A stretch of DNA of 64,000 nt from Streptomyces sp. SAI-127 (GTDB lineage Bacteria > Actinomycetota > Actinomycetes > Streptomycetales > Streptomycetaceae). Positions 48,138 to 56,679 of the stretch are shown here, one piece after another (the stretch's first letter is position 1; each line of letters starts with the position of its first letter). Position numbers and translations under genes: made by a program. The notes beneath the pieces were generated by a model, which did no database searches, had not been told where the DNA came from, and worked only from the letters and a program-made list of their open reading frames with translations. The stretch spans positions 7,274,501-7,338,500 of the forward strand of contig NZ_JARXYJ010000001.1 of the NCBI RefSeq assembly GCF_029894425.1, written 5' to 3'.

Positions 48138-49571
48138 ATGACGACCATGCTCGAAGCCGCTGAAGTCGCCCATAGACCCCGCCGTCCCCGGTCGGCTCCG
48201 CCCGCCTGGCTGGTGGTGGCGCTGGCGTGCGCGGGCCAGTTCCTGGTCGTGCTCGACGTGTCCGTCGTCAATGTGGCGCTGCCGTCCATGCGCACCGACC
48301 TGGGGATGAGCGAGTCCGGCCTGCAGTGGGTCGTGAACGCCTACTCCATCGCCTTCGCCGGGTTCATGCTCCTCGGCGGCCGAGCGGGTGACCTGTATGG
48401 CCGCAAGCGGATGTTCCTGGTCGGCCTCGGCCTGTTCACGGCGGCCTCGCTGGCCGGCGGGCTGGCCCAGGGGGACGCCGAGCTGCTGATCGCGCGGGCC
48501 GTGCAGGGGCTGGGCGCGGCGGTGCTGGCGCCCGCGACGCTGACCATTGTCACGTCGGCCGTCCCGGAGGGGGCCGCGCGGGCCCGGGCCATCGCCACCT
48601 GGACGGCCGTGGGCGCGGGTGGCGGCGCCGCGGGCGGATTCGTCGGCGGACTTCTGGTGGACACCCTGTCCTGGCGCTGGGTGCTGCTGATCAACGTGCC
48701 CGTCGGCGCGCTGGTCCTGCTGGGTTCGCTGCTGTGGCTGACGGAGAGCCGCAGCGGGGACGGGCGGCGCCTCGACCTGCCGGGAGCGCTGCTGGTCACC
48801 GGGGGACTGGCGGTATTGGCGTACGGCATCTCGCAGACCGAGGCCGAGGGGTGGACGGCGGCGGCCACCCTGCTCCCGCTGGCCGCCGGGCTCGCGCTGG
48901 TAGGGGGCTTCCTCCTCGTCGAGTCCCGTACGGCGGCCCCGCTGATGCCCCTCGGGCTGCTGAGGGTGCGGGCGGTGGCGTCGGCGAACGCGGCGATGTT
49001 CCTGAGCGGCTCCGCGATGTTCTCCATGTGGTTCTTCATGACGCTCTACGCCCAGAACGTCCTCGGCTACTCACCCCTGGCCGCCGGAGCCGCACTGATC
49101 CCGACCTCGCTGGCGATCGTGGTCGGCTCGAAACTCGCCCCGCGCTTCATGCGCCGGCTCGGGGCGCGGTGGGTGGCGGTGCTCGGCACGACGGTCGCGG
49201 TCGCCGGGTTCGGCTGGCAGTCGACGATGACCGCGGACGGCGGCTATGTGACCGCGATCATGTGCCCCGGGATCCTGATGATGCTGGGCGCCGGCCTCGC
49301 GGTGACCCCGCTCGCCTCGCTGGCCCTCTCCGGGGCGGCGCCGGGGGAGGCCGGGCTGGTGTCCGGACTGGTCAACACCTCGCGCACGATGGGCGGCTCG
49401 CTCGGGCTCGCGGTCCTGTCGACGCTGGCGGCGGCCCGGACGGGGGGTGTGACGTCGCCGGAGGCGCTGACGGAGGGGTACGCCCTGGCGTTCCGGGTGG
49501 GGACGGGAGTGCTGCTCTGCGGGGTGGCGCTGATGCTGGCATGGCTGCCGAGAAAGATCTCCGCGAACTGA
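48138..49571 (+). CDS. DHA2-type MFS drug exporter (EmrB/QacA)
   Basis: 477 aa with 14 predicted transmembrane helices. Features: FLVVLDVSVVNVALPSMRTDLGM in TM1, GGRAGDLYGRKRMFLVG (motif A), and motif C-like GAGGGAAGGFVGGLLVD. A proton-driven multidrug exporter, substrate unknown. The ATG at 48138 has a weak GAGAG site; ATG 48147 is an alternative. Divergent from the MFS-Ig gene, the two pumps may be controlled together. Confidence 0.88.
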   Translation: MTTMLEAAEVAHRPRRPRSAPPAWLVVALACAGQFLVVLDVSVVNVALPSMRTDLGMSESGLQWVVNAYSIAFAGFMLLGGRAGDLYGRKRMFLVGLGLFTAASLAGGLAQGDAELLIARAVQGLGAAVLAPATLTIVTSAVPEGAARARAIATWTAVGAGGGAAGGFVGGLLVDTLSWRWVLLINVPVGALVLLGSLLWLTESRSGDGRRLDLPGALLVTGGLAVLAYGISQTEAEGWTAAATLLPLAAGLALVGGFLLVESRTAAPLMPLGLLRVRAVASANAAMFLSGSAMFSMWFFMTLYAQNVLGYSPLAAGAALIPTSLAIVVGSKLAPRFMRRLGARWVAVLGTTVAVAGFGWQSTMTADGGYVTAIMCPGILMMLGAGLAVTPLASLALSGAAPGEAGLVSGLVNTSRTMGGSLGLAVLSTLAAARTGGVTSPEALTEGYALAFRVGTGVLLCGVALMLAWLPRKISAN

Positions 49572-49622
49572 GGCAACGGTCCGGACGGCTCATGGACTCC
49601 TTCAGACATCTAGGAGGTGCCC

Positions 49623-50162
49623 ATGGGGGATCGGAAACAGGCTCGGGACGAGGAGTTCCAGAGCTTTGTCATCGGCCGCTGGCCACGGCTGATGCGGACG
49701 GCATTTCTCCTCACGGGGGAACAGCACGCCGCGGAGGACCTGGTCCAGTCGACGCTCGAACAGGCCTACGTGGCCTGGCGCAGGGTCGGCTCGGCGGACG
49801 ATCCGGAGGCGTATGTACGGCGCGTGATGATCAACGCGCACGCACGCAAGCACCGCAGGAAGCTCAGGGAGTTCCTGGCGCGGGGGGACGACTCGGGCCT
49901 GGTGCGCGAGATCGCCGACACCGGTGACCGCATCGCCCAGGCCGACGACCGCAGCGCCCTGCTGACGGCGCTGGCCCAACTGCCGCCCAGGCAGCGGGAG
50001 GCGGTGGTCCTGCGGTACTGGGAGGACCTGACCGAGACACAGACGGCCGAGGCGATGGGCTGCTCGGTCGGCTCGGTGAAGAGCAACGCGGCCAAGGGAA
50101 TCGCCAAACTTCGCGCCATACCCGGACTGGCCGACATGGCGACGCAGGGAGGGCGGAAGTGA
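49623..50162 (+). CDS. SigE-family ECF-type sigma factor
   Basis: 179 aa. Region 2 (PRLMRTAFLLTGEQHAAEDLVQSTLEQAYVAWRRV, about 18-52) and region 4 (ALAQLPPRQREAVVLRYWEDLTETQTAEAMGCSVGSVKSNAAKGIAKLR, about 118-166) are intact. This is the SigE-family group of short actinobacterial sigma factors. The ATG at 49623 has AGGAGG 5 nt upstream. Its TGA overlaps the start of the next gene, which encodes a membrane protein likely to act as its anti-sigma factor. Confidence 0.9.
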   Translation: MGDRKQARDEEFQSFVIGRWPRLMRTAFLLTGEQHAAEDLVQSTLEQAYVAWRRVGSADDPEAYVRRVMINAHARKHRRKLREFLARGDDSGLVREIADTGDRIAQADDRSALLTALAQLPPRQREAVVLRYWEDLTETQTAEAMGCSVGSVKSNAAKGIAKLRAIPGLADMATQGGRK

Positions 50163-50968
50163 TGAGCGCGGACCGGGAGAAGAGCCACGACATGAGCGAC
50201 AGCGACATCGCCCTCCTGCTGGCCGACGCCGCCGACGAGGTGGAGATCGGCATAGCCCCCTACCAGGCGGTGCTCCGCGGTGGCCGCAGGCGCCGGGCCC
50301 GCCGCTGGGCGGTGGCCGCGGCCACGGCACTGGTGCTCGCGGGGTCCTCGGCGACCCTCGCGGTGGCGGGTCTGCCGGGTGGGGACGGGGACGGGGGCCA
50401 GGTGGCGACCCAGCCGCTCGTCCCGGCCGACGCCGACCCGTCCCGGGTCCTGCAGACCACCCTGGCCTCCGGCACCGACCAGGGCACCAAGTGGCGGGTC
50501 CTGATCAACGTGTGGTCGGCCCCGCACGACGAGAAGCAGGCCGAGGCCCAGCGCGCCGCCATGGCCCTGCGCAGTGAGACCCCGCCGGACGCCCACGATG
50601 CCTCCGACCTCATCGGCAAGATCACGTACTTCGTGTACCGCGACTACGGCGGCAAGTCGACGAAGGTCATGGAGAACACGGTCCCCAAGACGGACCGGCT
50701 CACCGGCACGGACCTCATGTCCGGCTCCCTCCCCCTCGAACCCGGCGACACGAAGGACGTCCGTCTCGTCATCGGCTACGTCGCCAAGACCGCCCAGCGC
50801 GTCAACTGCACCTGGACGAACGGGACGGCGACGGTGGTGGAGAAGGCCGGCTCCGCGACCGGCACCGACGTCCCGGCGATCCGGTCGGCGGATGGCTCCC
50901 CCTACAACTGGTTCGTGTGCGTGGCACCGAAGGGCACCGAGTACGAGACGGCGGAGGTGATCGAGTAG
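50162..50968 (+). CDS. single-pass membrane protein, putative cognate anti-sigma factor
   Basis: 268 aa. A cytoplasmic N-terminus (about 1-45, including SDIALLLADAADEVEIGIAPYQAVLRGGRRRR) precedes one transmembrane helix (AVAAATALVLAGSSATLAVAG) and an external domain with paired Cys (NCTWTNG ... WFVCVAP). The coupled start (TGATG) directly after the sigma gene supports an anti-sigma or sensor role, though no ZAS zinc motif is present. Similar genes often follow SigE-family sigma genes in Streptomyces. Confidence 0.78.
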   Translation: MSADREKSHDMSDSDIALLLADAADEVEIGIAPYQAVLRGGRRRRARRWAVAAATALVLAGSSATLAVAGLPGGDGDGGQVATQPLVPADADPSRVLQTTLASGTDQGTKWRVLINVWSAPHDEKQAEAQRAAMALRSETPPDAHDASDLIGKITYFVYRDYGGKSTKVMENTVPKTDRLTGTDLMSGSLPLEPGDTKDVRLVIGYVAKTAQRVNCTWTNGTATVVEKAGSATGTDVPAIRSADGSPYNWFVCVAPKGTEYETAEVIE

Positions 50969-50981
50969 GGAGCCGCCGGGC

Positions 50982-51623
50982 TCACAGCCACCCCTGTTGT
51001 CGGGCCGCCCGTACGGCCTCCATCCGGTTGCGGGTGCCCGTCTTGCCGATGGCGGAGGAGAGGTAGTTGCGGACGGTGGACTCGGAGAGGTGGAGCCTGC
51101 CCGCGATGTCGGCGACCGTCGCGCCGTCCGTGGACGCCTTGAGGACATCGCACTCGCGGGCGGTGAGGGGGTTCGGGCCGGCGCTCAGGGCGGCCGCGGC
51201 GAGGGCGGGGTCGATCACGGTCTCGCCGGTCAGCACCCGGCGGATCGAGGCCGCCAGCTCCTCCACGGGACCGTCCTTGACGAGGAAACCGGCGGCACCC
51301 GCCTCCATGGCCCGGCGGAGGTAGCCGGGGCGTCCGAAGGTGGTCAGGATCAGCACCCGGCAGTCCGGCGCCTGGTCGCGCAGTTCGGCGGCGGCGTCCA
51401 GACCGCTCATCCCCGGCAGCTCGATGTCGAGCAGCGCCACGTCGGGGCGGTGGACGAGGGCCGCGTCCACGATCGCGTCCCCGGCCGCGACCTGGGCCAC
51501 GACCTCGATGTCCGCCTCCATCCCGAGCAGCAGCGCGAGCGCCCCACGCATCATGCCCTGGTCCTCGGCGAGCAGCACGCGGATGGACTTGGCGGCCCGG
51601 TGCTCCCGGGGCATCTCGTTCAC
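50982..51623 (-). CDS. NarL/LuxR-type response regulator
   Basis: About 213 aa. Receiver domain: acidic pocket in VLLAEDQGMM, phospho-acceptor Asp in DVALLDIELPGMSGLDAA (about residue 66), Lys in FLVKDG. C-terminal LuxR HTH: NPLTARECDVLKASTDGATVADIAGRLHLSESTVRNYLSSAIGKTGTRNRMEAV. It pairs with the histidine kinase 130 nt upstream on the same strand, DesK/DesR style. The start is GTG 51623 or ATG 51614; neither has a clear ribosome binding site. Confidence 0.88.
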   Translation of the reverse strand: MNEMPREHRAAKSIRVLLAEDQGMMRGALALLLGMEADIEVVAQVAAGDAIVDAALVHRPDVALLDIELPGMSGLDAAAELRDQAPDCRVLILTTFGRPGYLRRAMEAGAAGFLVKDGPVEELAASIRRVLTGETVIDPALAAAALSAGPNPLTARECDVLKASTDGATVADIAGRLHLSESTVRNYLSSAIGKTGTRNRMEAVRAARQQGWL

Positions 51624-51753
51624 GGCCCAAGAGTAGGGCGCGTCGGCGGGAGCGGTGGGGGTGCGACGACGTTGCGCCGACGCGCAGGATCCTTGAGAAC
51701 AGAAGAATCCCTGAAAACAGGAAGAACCGAAGAGGGGACGGCCCCGTACGGCG

Positions 51754-53121
51754 TCACCCGGCCACCTCGCCGATCCGGGCCCCGCGCACCGCCCCCGCAG
51801 GTTCCCCGGACGGCTCCGGCGCCACCGATTCGACCGGCAGCTCGGCCCGCACCACGAACCCGCCCCGTGACCCCGGGCCCGCCTCCAACCACCCACCGGC
51901 CGCGGCCAGCCGCTCCGCGAGCCCCTTGAGACCGGTGCCGCCGACGACCGGGACGGGCACCGTGCCGGCGTTCTCAGGGGTGCACTCATCCACGCACTCA
52001 CCCACGGTCGGCGCCGTGCCCGCCGCCGTCCCCCGGCCGTCGTCCCAGACCCGCAGCCGTACCCGTTCCGCCGAGCCCTGCACGGAGATCTCGCAGCGCT
52101 CCGCCCCGCTGTGCCGTACCGCGTTGGTGACCGCCTCGCGGACCACCCAGCCCAGCAGGGCCTCGGTCTGGGCGGCGAGCGGCTGGCCGGAGCGGTGGAC
52201 GACCGGCTCGATGCCCGCGGCGCGCAGGGCCGAGGAGGCCCGGTCGAGGTCGGTGCTGAGGCTGCCCTCGCGGTAGCCGGTCACCGCCTCGCGGATCTCG
52301 GTGAGCGCCTGGCGGCCCACCGACTCGATGTCGGAGACCTGGACGAGCGCCGCGTCCAGATCGCGGGGGGCGAGGCGCCGGGCCGCCTCCGACTTCACCA
52401 CGATCACCGACAGCGTGTGCCCGAGCAGGTCGTGCAGATCGCGGGAGAACCGCAGCCGCTCCTCCTCGACCGCACGCCGGGCCAGTTCCTCGCGGGCCTC
52501 CCGCAACTGCCGTACCGCCTCGGAGAGGGACATGATCGCGGCCGTCACCATCGTGGAGATCCACGTGGCGTATGCGGTGTCGAGTCCGCCCCAGCCGTCG
52601 CGGTAGACGGAGGCCGCGCCGGCGACCACGGCCACCAGCGCACCCACCCACCGCAGGTGCGGCAGCCGCACGACCGCGCCCGTCGCGAGCCCGAACAGGG
52701 GGAAGAACAGCAGCCAGTTGCCGCCGTACCCCATCGCCAGACCGCAGGTGACCAGTCCCATCAGCACCAGTGCCACCCGTGTGGAAACCGCGTCCCGGGT
52801 CTGCTGGTGGAAGGCGCGGAAGGCGACGTAGATGTAGAGCGAGTTGAACGTGAGCAGCCCCAGGCCGCCGATCCACGGGTTGGAGGCCTCGCCCTGGAAG
52901 AGGTTGGAGAAGGCGCCCATCCCCAACAGCAGCCACGGCAGCAGACCGAAGCCGCTGCCCAGGCCCGCGTTCGCGGGGACCTCGCCCGCCTTCTGCGCGG
53001 CCTTGCACTCGGCGTTGAGGCGCTTCTTGTTCGCCTTGTAGTACCGCTGGTGCTTCCGGGCCTCGCGGACCTTCTCGCGGATCTCGTCCACGCGGCACGA
53101 GAGCTTGTCCCCTGTTGTCAT
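51754..53121 (-). CDS. DesK-like sensor histidine kinase
   Basis: 455 aa. A charged N-terminal coiled segment (EIREKVREARKHQRYYKANKKRLNAE, about 12-38) is followed by five to six transmembrane helices (about 60-205). Then come a HisKA_3 dimerisation domain with phospho-acceptor His in RFSRDLHDLLGHTLSVIVVKSEAA, and an HATPase with VVREAVTNAVRHSGA and GTGLKGLAERLAAAGG. The sensor is entirely in the membrane, suggesting a membrane or cell-envelope signal. The ATG at 53121 lacks a strong ribosome binding site. Confidence 0.88.
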   Translation of the reverse strand: MTTGDKLSCRVDEIREKVREARKHQRYYKANKKRLNAECKAAQKAGEVPANAGLGSGFGLLPWLLLGMGAFSNLFQGEASNPWIGGLGLLTFNSLYIYVAFRAFHQQTRDAVSTRVALVLMGLVTCGLAMGYGGNWLLFFPLFGLATGAVVRLPHLRWVGALVAVVAGAASVYRDGWGGLDTAYATWISTMVTAAIMSLSEAVRQLREAREELARRAVEEERLRFSRDLHDLLGHTLSVIVVKSEAARRLAPRDLDAALVQVSDIESVGRQALTEIREAVTGYREGSLSTDLDRASSALRAAGIEPVVHRSGQPLAAQTEALLGWVVREAVTNAVRHSGAERCEISVQGSAERVRLRVWDDGRGTAAGTAPTVGECVDECTPENAGTVPVPVVGGTGLKGLAERLAAAGGWLEAGPGSRGGFVVRAELPVESVAPEPSGEPAGAVRGARIGEVAG

Positions 53122-53252
53122 ACCGACGACGCTACGGATCGCGGAGTCCGCGCGGCAGATGTGCGTGTACGGACTTGGGCAGTACAAATGTCACGGTCCC
53201 GGAACCCGGGCGAGACTGCCCCGACGACCAACCTGACACCCCGTCAGGAGTC

Positions 53253-53281
53253 TTCACAACTGAGGTGGGCTCGGCTATACA
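53253..53281 (+). promoter_or_regulatory. probable promoter of the MaoC operon
   Basis: TTCACA (53253-53258) and TATACA (53276-53281) are separated by 17 nt, placing the transcription start near 53288, immediately upstream of the KstR-like operator. The rest of the 284-bp gap (53122-53405) shows nothing else clear. Confidence 0.6.
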
Positions 53282-53294
53282 GAGGGCGCCGGAC

Positions 53295-53308
53295 TGGAAC
53301 GCGTTCTA
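53295..53308. promoter_or_regulatory. KstR-like operator before the MaoC operon
   Basis: TGGAACGCGTTCTA matches TnnAACnnGTTnnA at every fixed position. It lies just downstream of the predicted transcription start, where a bound repressor would block the polymerase. Confidence 0.72.
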
Positions 53309-53405
53309 GATCGGCCCGCGACGACCTCGGTGCGGCCGACGGTGCGGACGGCTGTACCGAGGTCTTGACTCCGCCACGGTCGGATCCGCCACTGTCAGGA
53401 GCCGT

Positions 53406-54281
53406 ATGCCCATCGACGCAGCCAAGGCCCTCGCCGCCGAGCCCCGGACCGGCGAGATCTCCTGGAACTCCAAGGACGTCCAGCTCTACCACCTCGGCAT
53501 CGGGGCGGGCTCGCATCCTGACAAACCCAGCCCCGCCACCGATCCCGACGAACTGCGCTACACCCTCGAATCCCGGCTGCACGTCCTGCCGAGCTTCGCC
53601 ACGGTGGCCGGCTCGGGGTCGCCGGGAGTGATCAGCGGTCTGTCCATGCCCGGCATCGACGTCGATCTCGCCAAGGTCCTGCATGGCGGCCAGGCGCTGA
53701 CCATCCACCGTCCCCTCCCCGCCCAGGGCACCGCGACCGCCACCAACCGCATCGCCGCCGTGTACGACAAGGGCAAGGCGGCCGTCCTGGTCATGCGGAC
53801 CGACGTCGCGGACGCCGAGGGCCCGTTGTGGACCAACGACGCCCAGATCTTCGTCCGGGGAGAAGGCGGCTGGGGTGGCGACCGAGGCCCCTCCGCCCGC
53901 CTCGACCCCCCGTCCGGCGAGCCCGACCGGACCGTGCAGCGCCCCATCCGCGAGGACCAGGCCCTGCTCTACCGCCTCTCCGGCGACTGGAACCCGCTGC
54001 ACGCCGACCCGGAGTTCGCCAAGGTCGCCGGGTTCGAACGGCCCATCCTGCACGGGCTCTGCACCTACGGCATCACGCTCAAGGCGGTCGTCGACACGCT
54101 GCTCGGCGGGGACGTGACCCGGGTGCGGTCGTACGTCACCCGGTTCGCCGGGGTCGTGTACCCGGGGGAGACCCTGCGGATCCGTATGTGGCACACGCCG
54201 CAGTCCACCCGGGTCGCCGTCGGCGCGGTCGAGCGGGACGACGCGCCCGTCCTCGCCGACACCATCGTCGAACACTCCTGA
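53406..54281 (+). CDS. MaoC-family (R)-enoyl-CoA hydratase 2, Hsd4B-like
   Basis: 291 aa. A double hot-dog protein: the N-terminal MaoC-like half (about 10-140, LRYTLESRLHVLPSFATVAG) and the catalytic C-terminal half with the hydratase 2 motif LLYRLSGDWNPLHADPEFAKVAGFERPILHGLCTYG (catalytic Asp and His). It is equivalent to the mycobacterial Hsd4B and the hydratase domain of peroxisomal MFE-2, acting on branched or steroid acyl-CoA. The ATG at 53406 has AGGAG 6 nt upstream. First gene of an operon with a Zn-ADH and an SDR. Confidence 0.9.
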   Translation: MPIDAAKALAAEPRTGEISWNSKDVQLYHLGIGAGSHPDKPSPATDPDELRYTLESRLHVLPSFATVAGSGSPGVISGLSMPGIDVDLAKVLHGGQALTIHRPLPAQGTATATNRIAAVYDKGKAAVLVMRTDVADAEGPLWTNDAQIFVRGEGGWGGDRGPSARLDPPSGEPDRTVQRPIREDQALLYRLSGDWNPLHADPEFAKVAGFERPILHGLCTYGITLKAVVDTLLGGDVTRVRSYVTRFAGVVYPGETLRIRMWHTPQSTRVAVGAVERDDAPVLADTIVEHS

Positions 54282-54312
54282 ACCCAGAACGCCGTACGAG
54301 GGGAGCCGCACC

Positions 54313-55389
54313 ATGCGCGCAGCCGTACTGCACGAGATCGGCCAGGAAAAACTCGAAGTCCTCGATGACGTCGAGGCGGTGGGCTTCGGGCCCGGCAGGG
54401 TGCGGATCCGGGTCCGGGCCACCGGACTGTGCCACTCGGACCTGTCCGCGATGGCCGGGGTCCTCCCGCAGCCCGCGCCCTTCGTCCCCGGCCACGAAGG
54501 CGCGGGCGAGATCCTCGAAGTCGGGGAAGGTGTCGGCCACTTGAAGGCCGGCGACCGGGTCGTCGTGTGCTGGCTGCCCGCCTGCGGGGCCTGTCCCGCC
54601 TGCAAGCGCGGCCAGACCGAGCTGTGCCTGGCCGGGTTCATGAACGCGGGCACCCCCAACTTCCGGCGCCCCGGCGGCGATGTGTTCGGCTTCGCGGGCA
54701 CCGGCACCTTCACCGAGGAGGTCGTCGTCGACGCGGGCTGCGCGGTGCCGATACCCGACGACGTGCCCTTCGACATCGCGGCACTGATCGGCTGCGGGGT
54801 CACCACCGGACTCGGCGCCGCGCTCAACACCGCGGACGTGGAGGCCGGTTCGTCGGTCGCCGTCATCGGCTGCGGCGGCGTCGGCATCTCCGCCATCCAG
54901 GGGGCCCGGCTCAAGGGTGCCGCCGAGATCGTCGCCGTCGACCCCGTCGCCTCACGCCGCGAGGCCGCCCTCGAGTTCGGCGCCACCCGGGCCGTCTCCC
55001 CGGACGAACTGGCCGACGCCAAACAGCAGGTGACCGCGGGCGAGGGCTTCGACTACGTCTTCGAGGTCGTCGGCAAGTCGGCGACCGCCAGGACGGCGTA
55101 CGAGACCACCCGGCGCGGCGGCACCCTCGTCGTCGTCGGCGCGGGTGCCATGGACGACTTCCTCCAGCTCAACATGTTCGAGCTGTTCTTCGACGAGAAG
55201 CGCATCCTGCCGTCCATGTACGGCGGCGGGGACGTCCTGCGCTCCTACGAGCGGACCATCGCCCTGTGGCGGGCCGGCCGCATCGACCTGGACCGTCTGA
55301 TCACCCACCGGGTGCCGCTGAGCGGGATCAACGAGGCGCTCGACCAGATGCGCACGGGGGTCTCGCTCCGTACGTGCATCGAGATCTGA
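54313..55389 (+). CDS. zinc-dependent alcohol dehydrogenase (MDR)
   Basis: 358 aa. Catalytic zinc ligands: Cys in TGLCHSD and the GHEGAGEI motif. The structural zinc cluster is CGACPACKRGQTELC. The Rossmann fold reads VAVIGCGGVGISAIQGARLKGA. This is the class III/mycothiol-like MDR type. It oxidises an alcohol to an aldehyde, in context perhaps the P450-derived terminal alcohol. The ATG at 54313 has GGGGAG 8 nt upstream. Confidence 0.9.
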   Translation: MRAAVLHEIGQEKLEVLDDVEAVGFGPGRVRIRVRATGLCHSDLSAMAGVLPQPAPFVPGHEGAGEILEVGEGVGHLKAGDRVVVCWLPACGACPACKRGQTELCLAGFMNAGTPNFRRPGGDVFGFAGTGTFTEEVVVDAGCAVPIPDDVPFDIAALIGCGVTTGLGAALNTADVEAGSSVAVIGCGGVGISAIQGARLKGAAEIVAVDPVASRREAALEFGATRAVSPDELADAKQQVTAGEGFDYVFEVVGKSATARTAYETTRRGGTLVVVGAGAMDDFLQLNMFELFFDEKRILPSMYGGGDVLRSYERTIALWRAGRIDLDRLITHRVPLSGINEALDQMRTGVSLRTCIEI

Positions 55390-55397
55390 GGGCCGCG

Positions 55398-56342
55398 ATG
55401 ACCGAGCCACTGCCCCTCGAAGGGCTCACGGCGATCGTCACCGGCGCCGGCCGGGGGCTGGGCCGGGCCGAGGCGCTGGAGCTGGCCCGACTCGGCGCGG
55501 CCGTGGTCGTCAACGACTACGGACAGCCGGGCCGGGACGGTTCCGGCGAGGCCTCCGCGGGCCCCGCGGAGCAGGTCGCCGACGAGATCCGGGCCGCGGG
55601 CGGACAGGCCGTCGCCCACACCGGGGACGTGGCCGACCACCAACAGGCCGGTCGGCTCGTCGAGTTGGCGATCGACGAGTTCGGCCGGCTCGACATCCTC
55701 GTCAACAACGCGGGCATCCTGCGCGACCGCATGGTCTTCTCCATGACCGAGGGCGAGTGGGACGCGGTGATCCGGGTCCACCTCAAGGGTCACTTCAACA
55801 CGACCCGGTTCGCGGCCGCCCACTGGCGGGAGCGGTCCAAGGCGGCGGGTGAGCCGGTGTACGGCCGTATCGTGAACACCTCCTCGGAGGCGTTCCTCGC
55901 CGGGTCCGCCGGGCAGCCCAACTACGCGGCCGCCAAAGGCGGAATCGTCGGGCTCACCACCTCGACGGCCCTCGCGCTCGCCAAGTACGGCGTGACGGCC
56001 AACGCCATCTGCCCGCGCGCCCGCACCCGGATGACCGAGGACGTCTTCGCCGGTCTCGAGCAGCCCGAGTCGGGGCTCGACCCCCTCGCCCCCGAGCATG
56101 TCGCCCCGCTCGTCGGCTACTTGGCCTCACCGGCGGCCGAGCGCGTCAACGGCCAGCTGATGGTCGTCCACGGAGGGATGGTCGTGGTCGTCGAACGACC
56201 CCGGGTGCAGGCCAAGTTCGACAGCAAGCAGGACACCTTCACCTACGACGAACTGGACGCCCTGCTCACCCCGCACTACGCGCGACGGCCGGCGGAGGAG
56301 ACGTTCGCGGCGGCCGAAGTGCTGGGACTCAAGAGGGAGTAA
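55398..56342 (+). CDS. short-chain dehydrogenase, Hsd4A-like hydroxyacyl-CoA dehydrogenase
   Basis: 314 aa. SDR motifs: TGAGRGLGRAEAL (cofactor), ILVNNAGILRD, catalytic YAAAK with Ser in NTSSEAF. It is longer than a minimal SDR and resembles the dehydrogenase domain of MFE-2 and mycobacterial Hsd4A (Rv3502c), with GDGSGE-like loop DYGQPGRDGSGEASAGPAEQVADEI. It would oxidise the 3-hydroxyacyl-CoA made by the MaoC hydratase. The ATG at 55398 has GAGGG 6 nt upstream. Gene ends in GGGAGTAA-type short repeats. Confidence 0.9.
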   Translation: MTEPLPLEGLTAIVTGAGRGLGRAEALELARLGAAVVVNDYGQPGRDGSGEASAGPAEQVADEIRAAGGQAVAHTGDVADHQQAGRLVELAIDEFGRLDILVNNAGILRDRMVFSMTEGEWDAVIRVHLKGHFNTTRFAAAHWRERSKAAGEPVYGRIVNTSSEAFLAGSAGQPNYAAAKGGIVGLTTSTALALAKYGVTANAICPRARTRMTEDVFAGLEQPESGLDPLAPEHVAPLVGYLASPAAERVNGQLMVVHGGMVVVVERPRVQAKFDSKQDTFTYDELDALLTPHYARRPAEETFAAAEVLGLKRE

Positions 56343-56381
56343 GGGAGTAAGGGAGTAGGGGGTAAGGGGAGTAGACGCGCA

Positions 56382-56413
56382 ACGGCCCGCTCCTAGGACA
56401 AGGAGCGGGCCGT
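56382..56413. terminator. bidirectional hairpin terminator
   Basis: ACGGCCCGCTCCT-AGGACA-AGGAGCGGGCCGT is a perfect 13-bp stem with a 6-nt loop, between the SDR gene (plus) and the 50-aa gene (minus). It probably ends both transcripts. Short GGGAGTAA repeats (56335-56373) precede it. Confidence 0.85.
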
Positions 56414-56429
56414 GTGTCGTCGTCTGCCC

Positions 56430-56582
56430 TCAGGCCGCGGCCTCGGTCTGCTCGACCGACTTGCGGTGACGGCCACGCGGGGCCGTCTCGCTGTCCTGGA
56501 CCGAGACCGGACCCCGGTGCTTACCGTGGCCCGTGGACTCCTGGACGTCTGCAGTCGACTGGTTCGTGCTGGCGTCGCTCAT
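56430..56582 (-). CDS. small hypothetical protein (50 aa)
   Basis: Reads MSDASTNQSTADVQESTGHG, then KHRGPVSVQDSETAPRGRHR, then KSVEQTEAAA, then stop. It is hydrophilic, Gly/His/Arg-rich and probably disordered, with two GxxRGRHRK-like basic clusters. Small proteins with a GHGKHRG motif recur in Streptomyces genomes as far as I recall, with no known function. The codon pattern is normal for the organism. The leader has a GGGGTG stretch 12 nt before the ATG and an AT-rich upstream. It ends at the bidirectional hairpin. Confidence 0.72.
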   Translation of the reverse strand: MSDASTNQSTADVQESTGHGKHRGPVSVQDSETAPRGRHRKSVEQTEAAA

Positions 56583-56679
56583 GGAAGAAATTCACCCCGT
56601 CAACATGATCTTTCTTTACAGCGGGGCGAGTTTAACCGGCGCACCACGGGCCGAATCCAGGCGGCCGGGCCAACCGGCA

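Noticed and set aside
54429..55397. N-terminal 323 residues of a 637-codon plus-strand frame
   Set aside because: It is the shadow of the alcohol dehydrogenase; only the SDR part from 55398 has family motifs.
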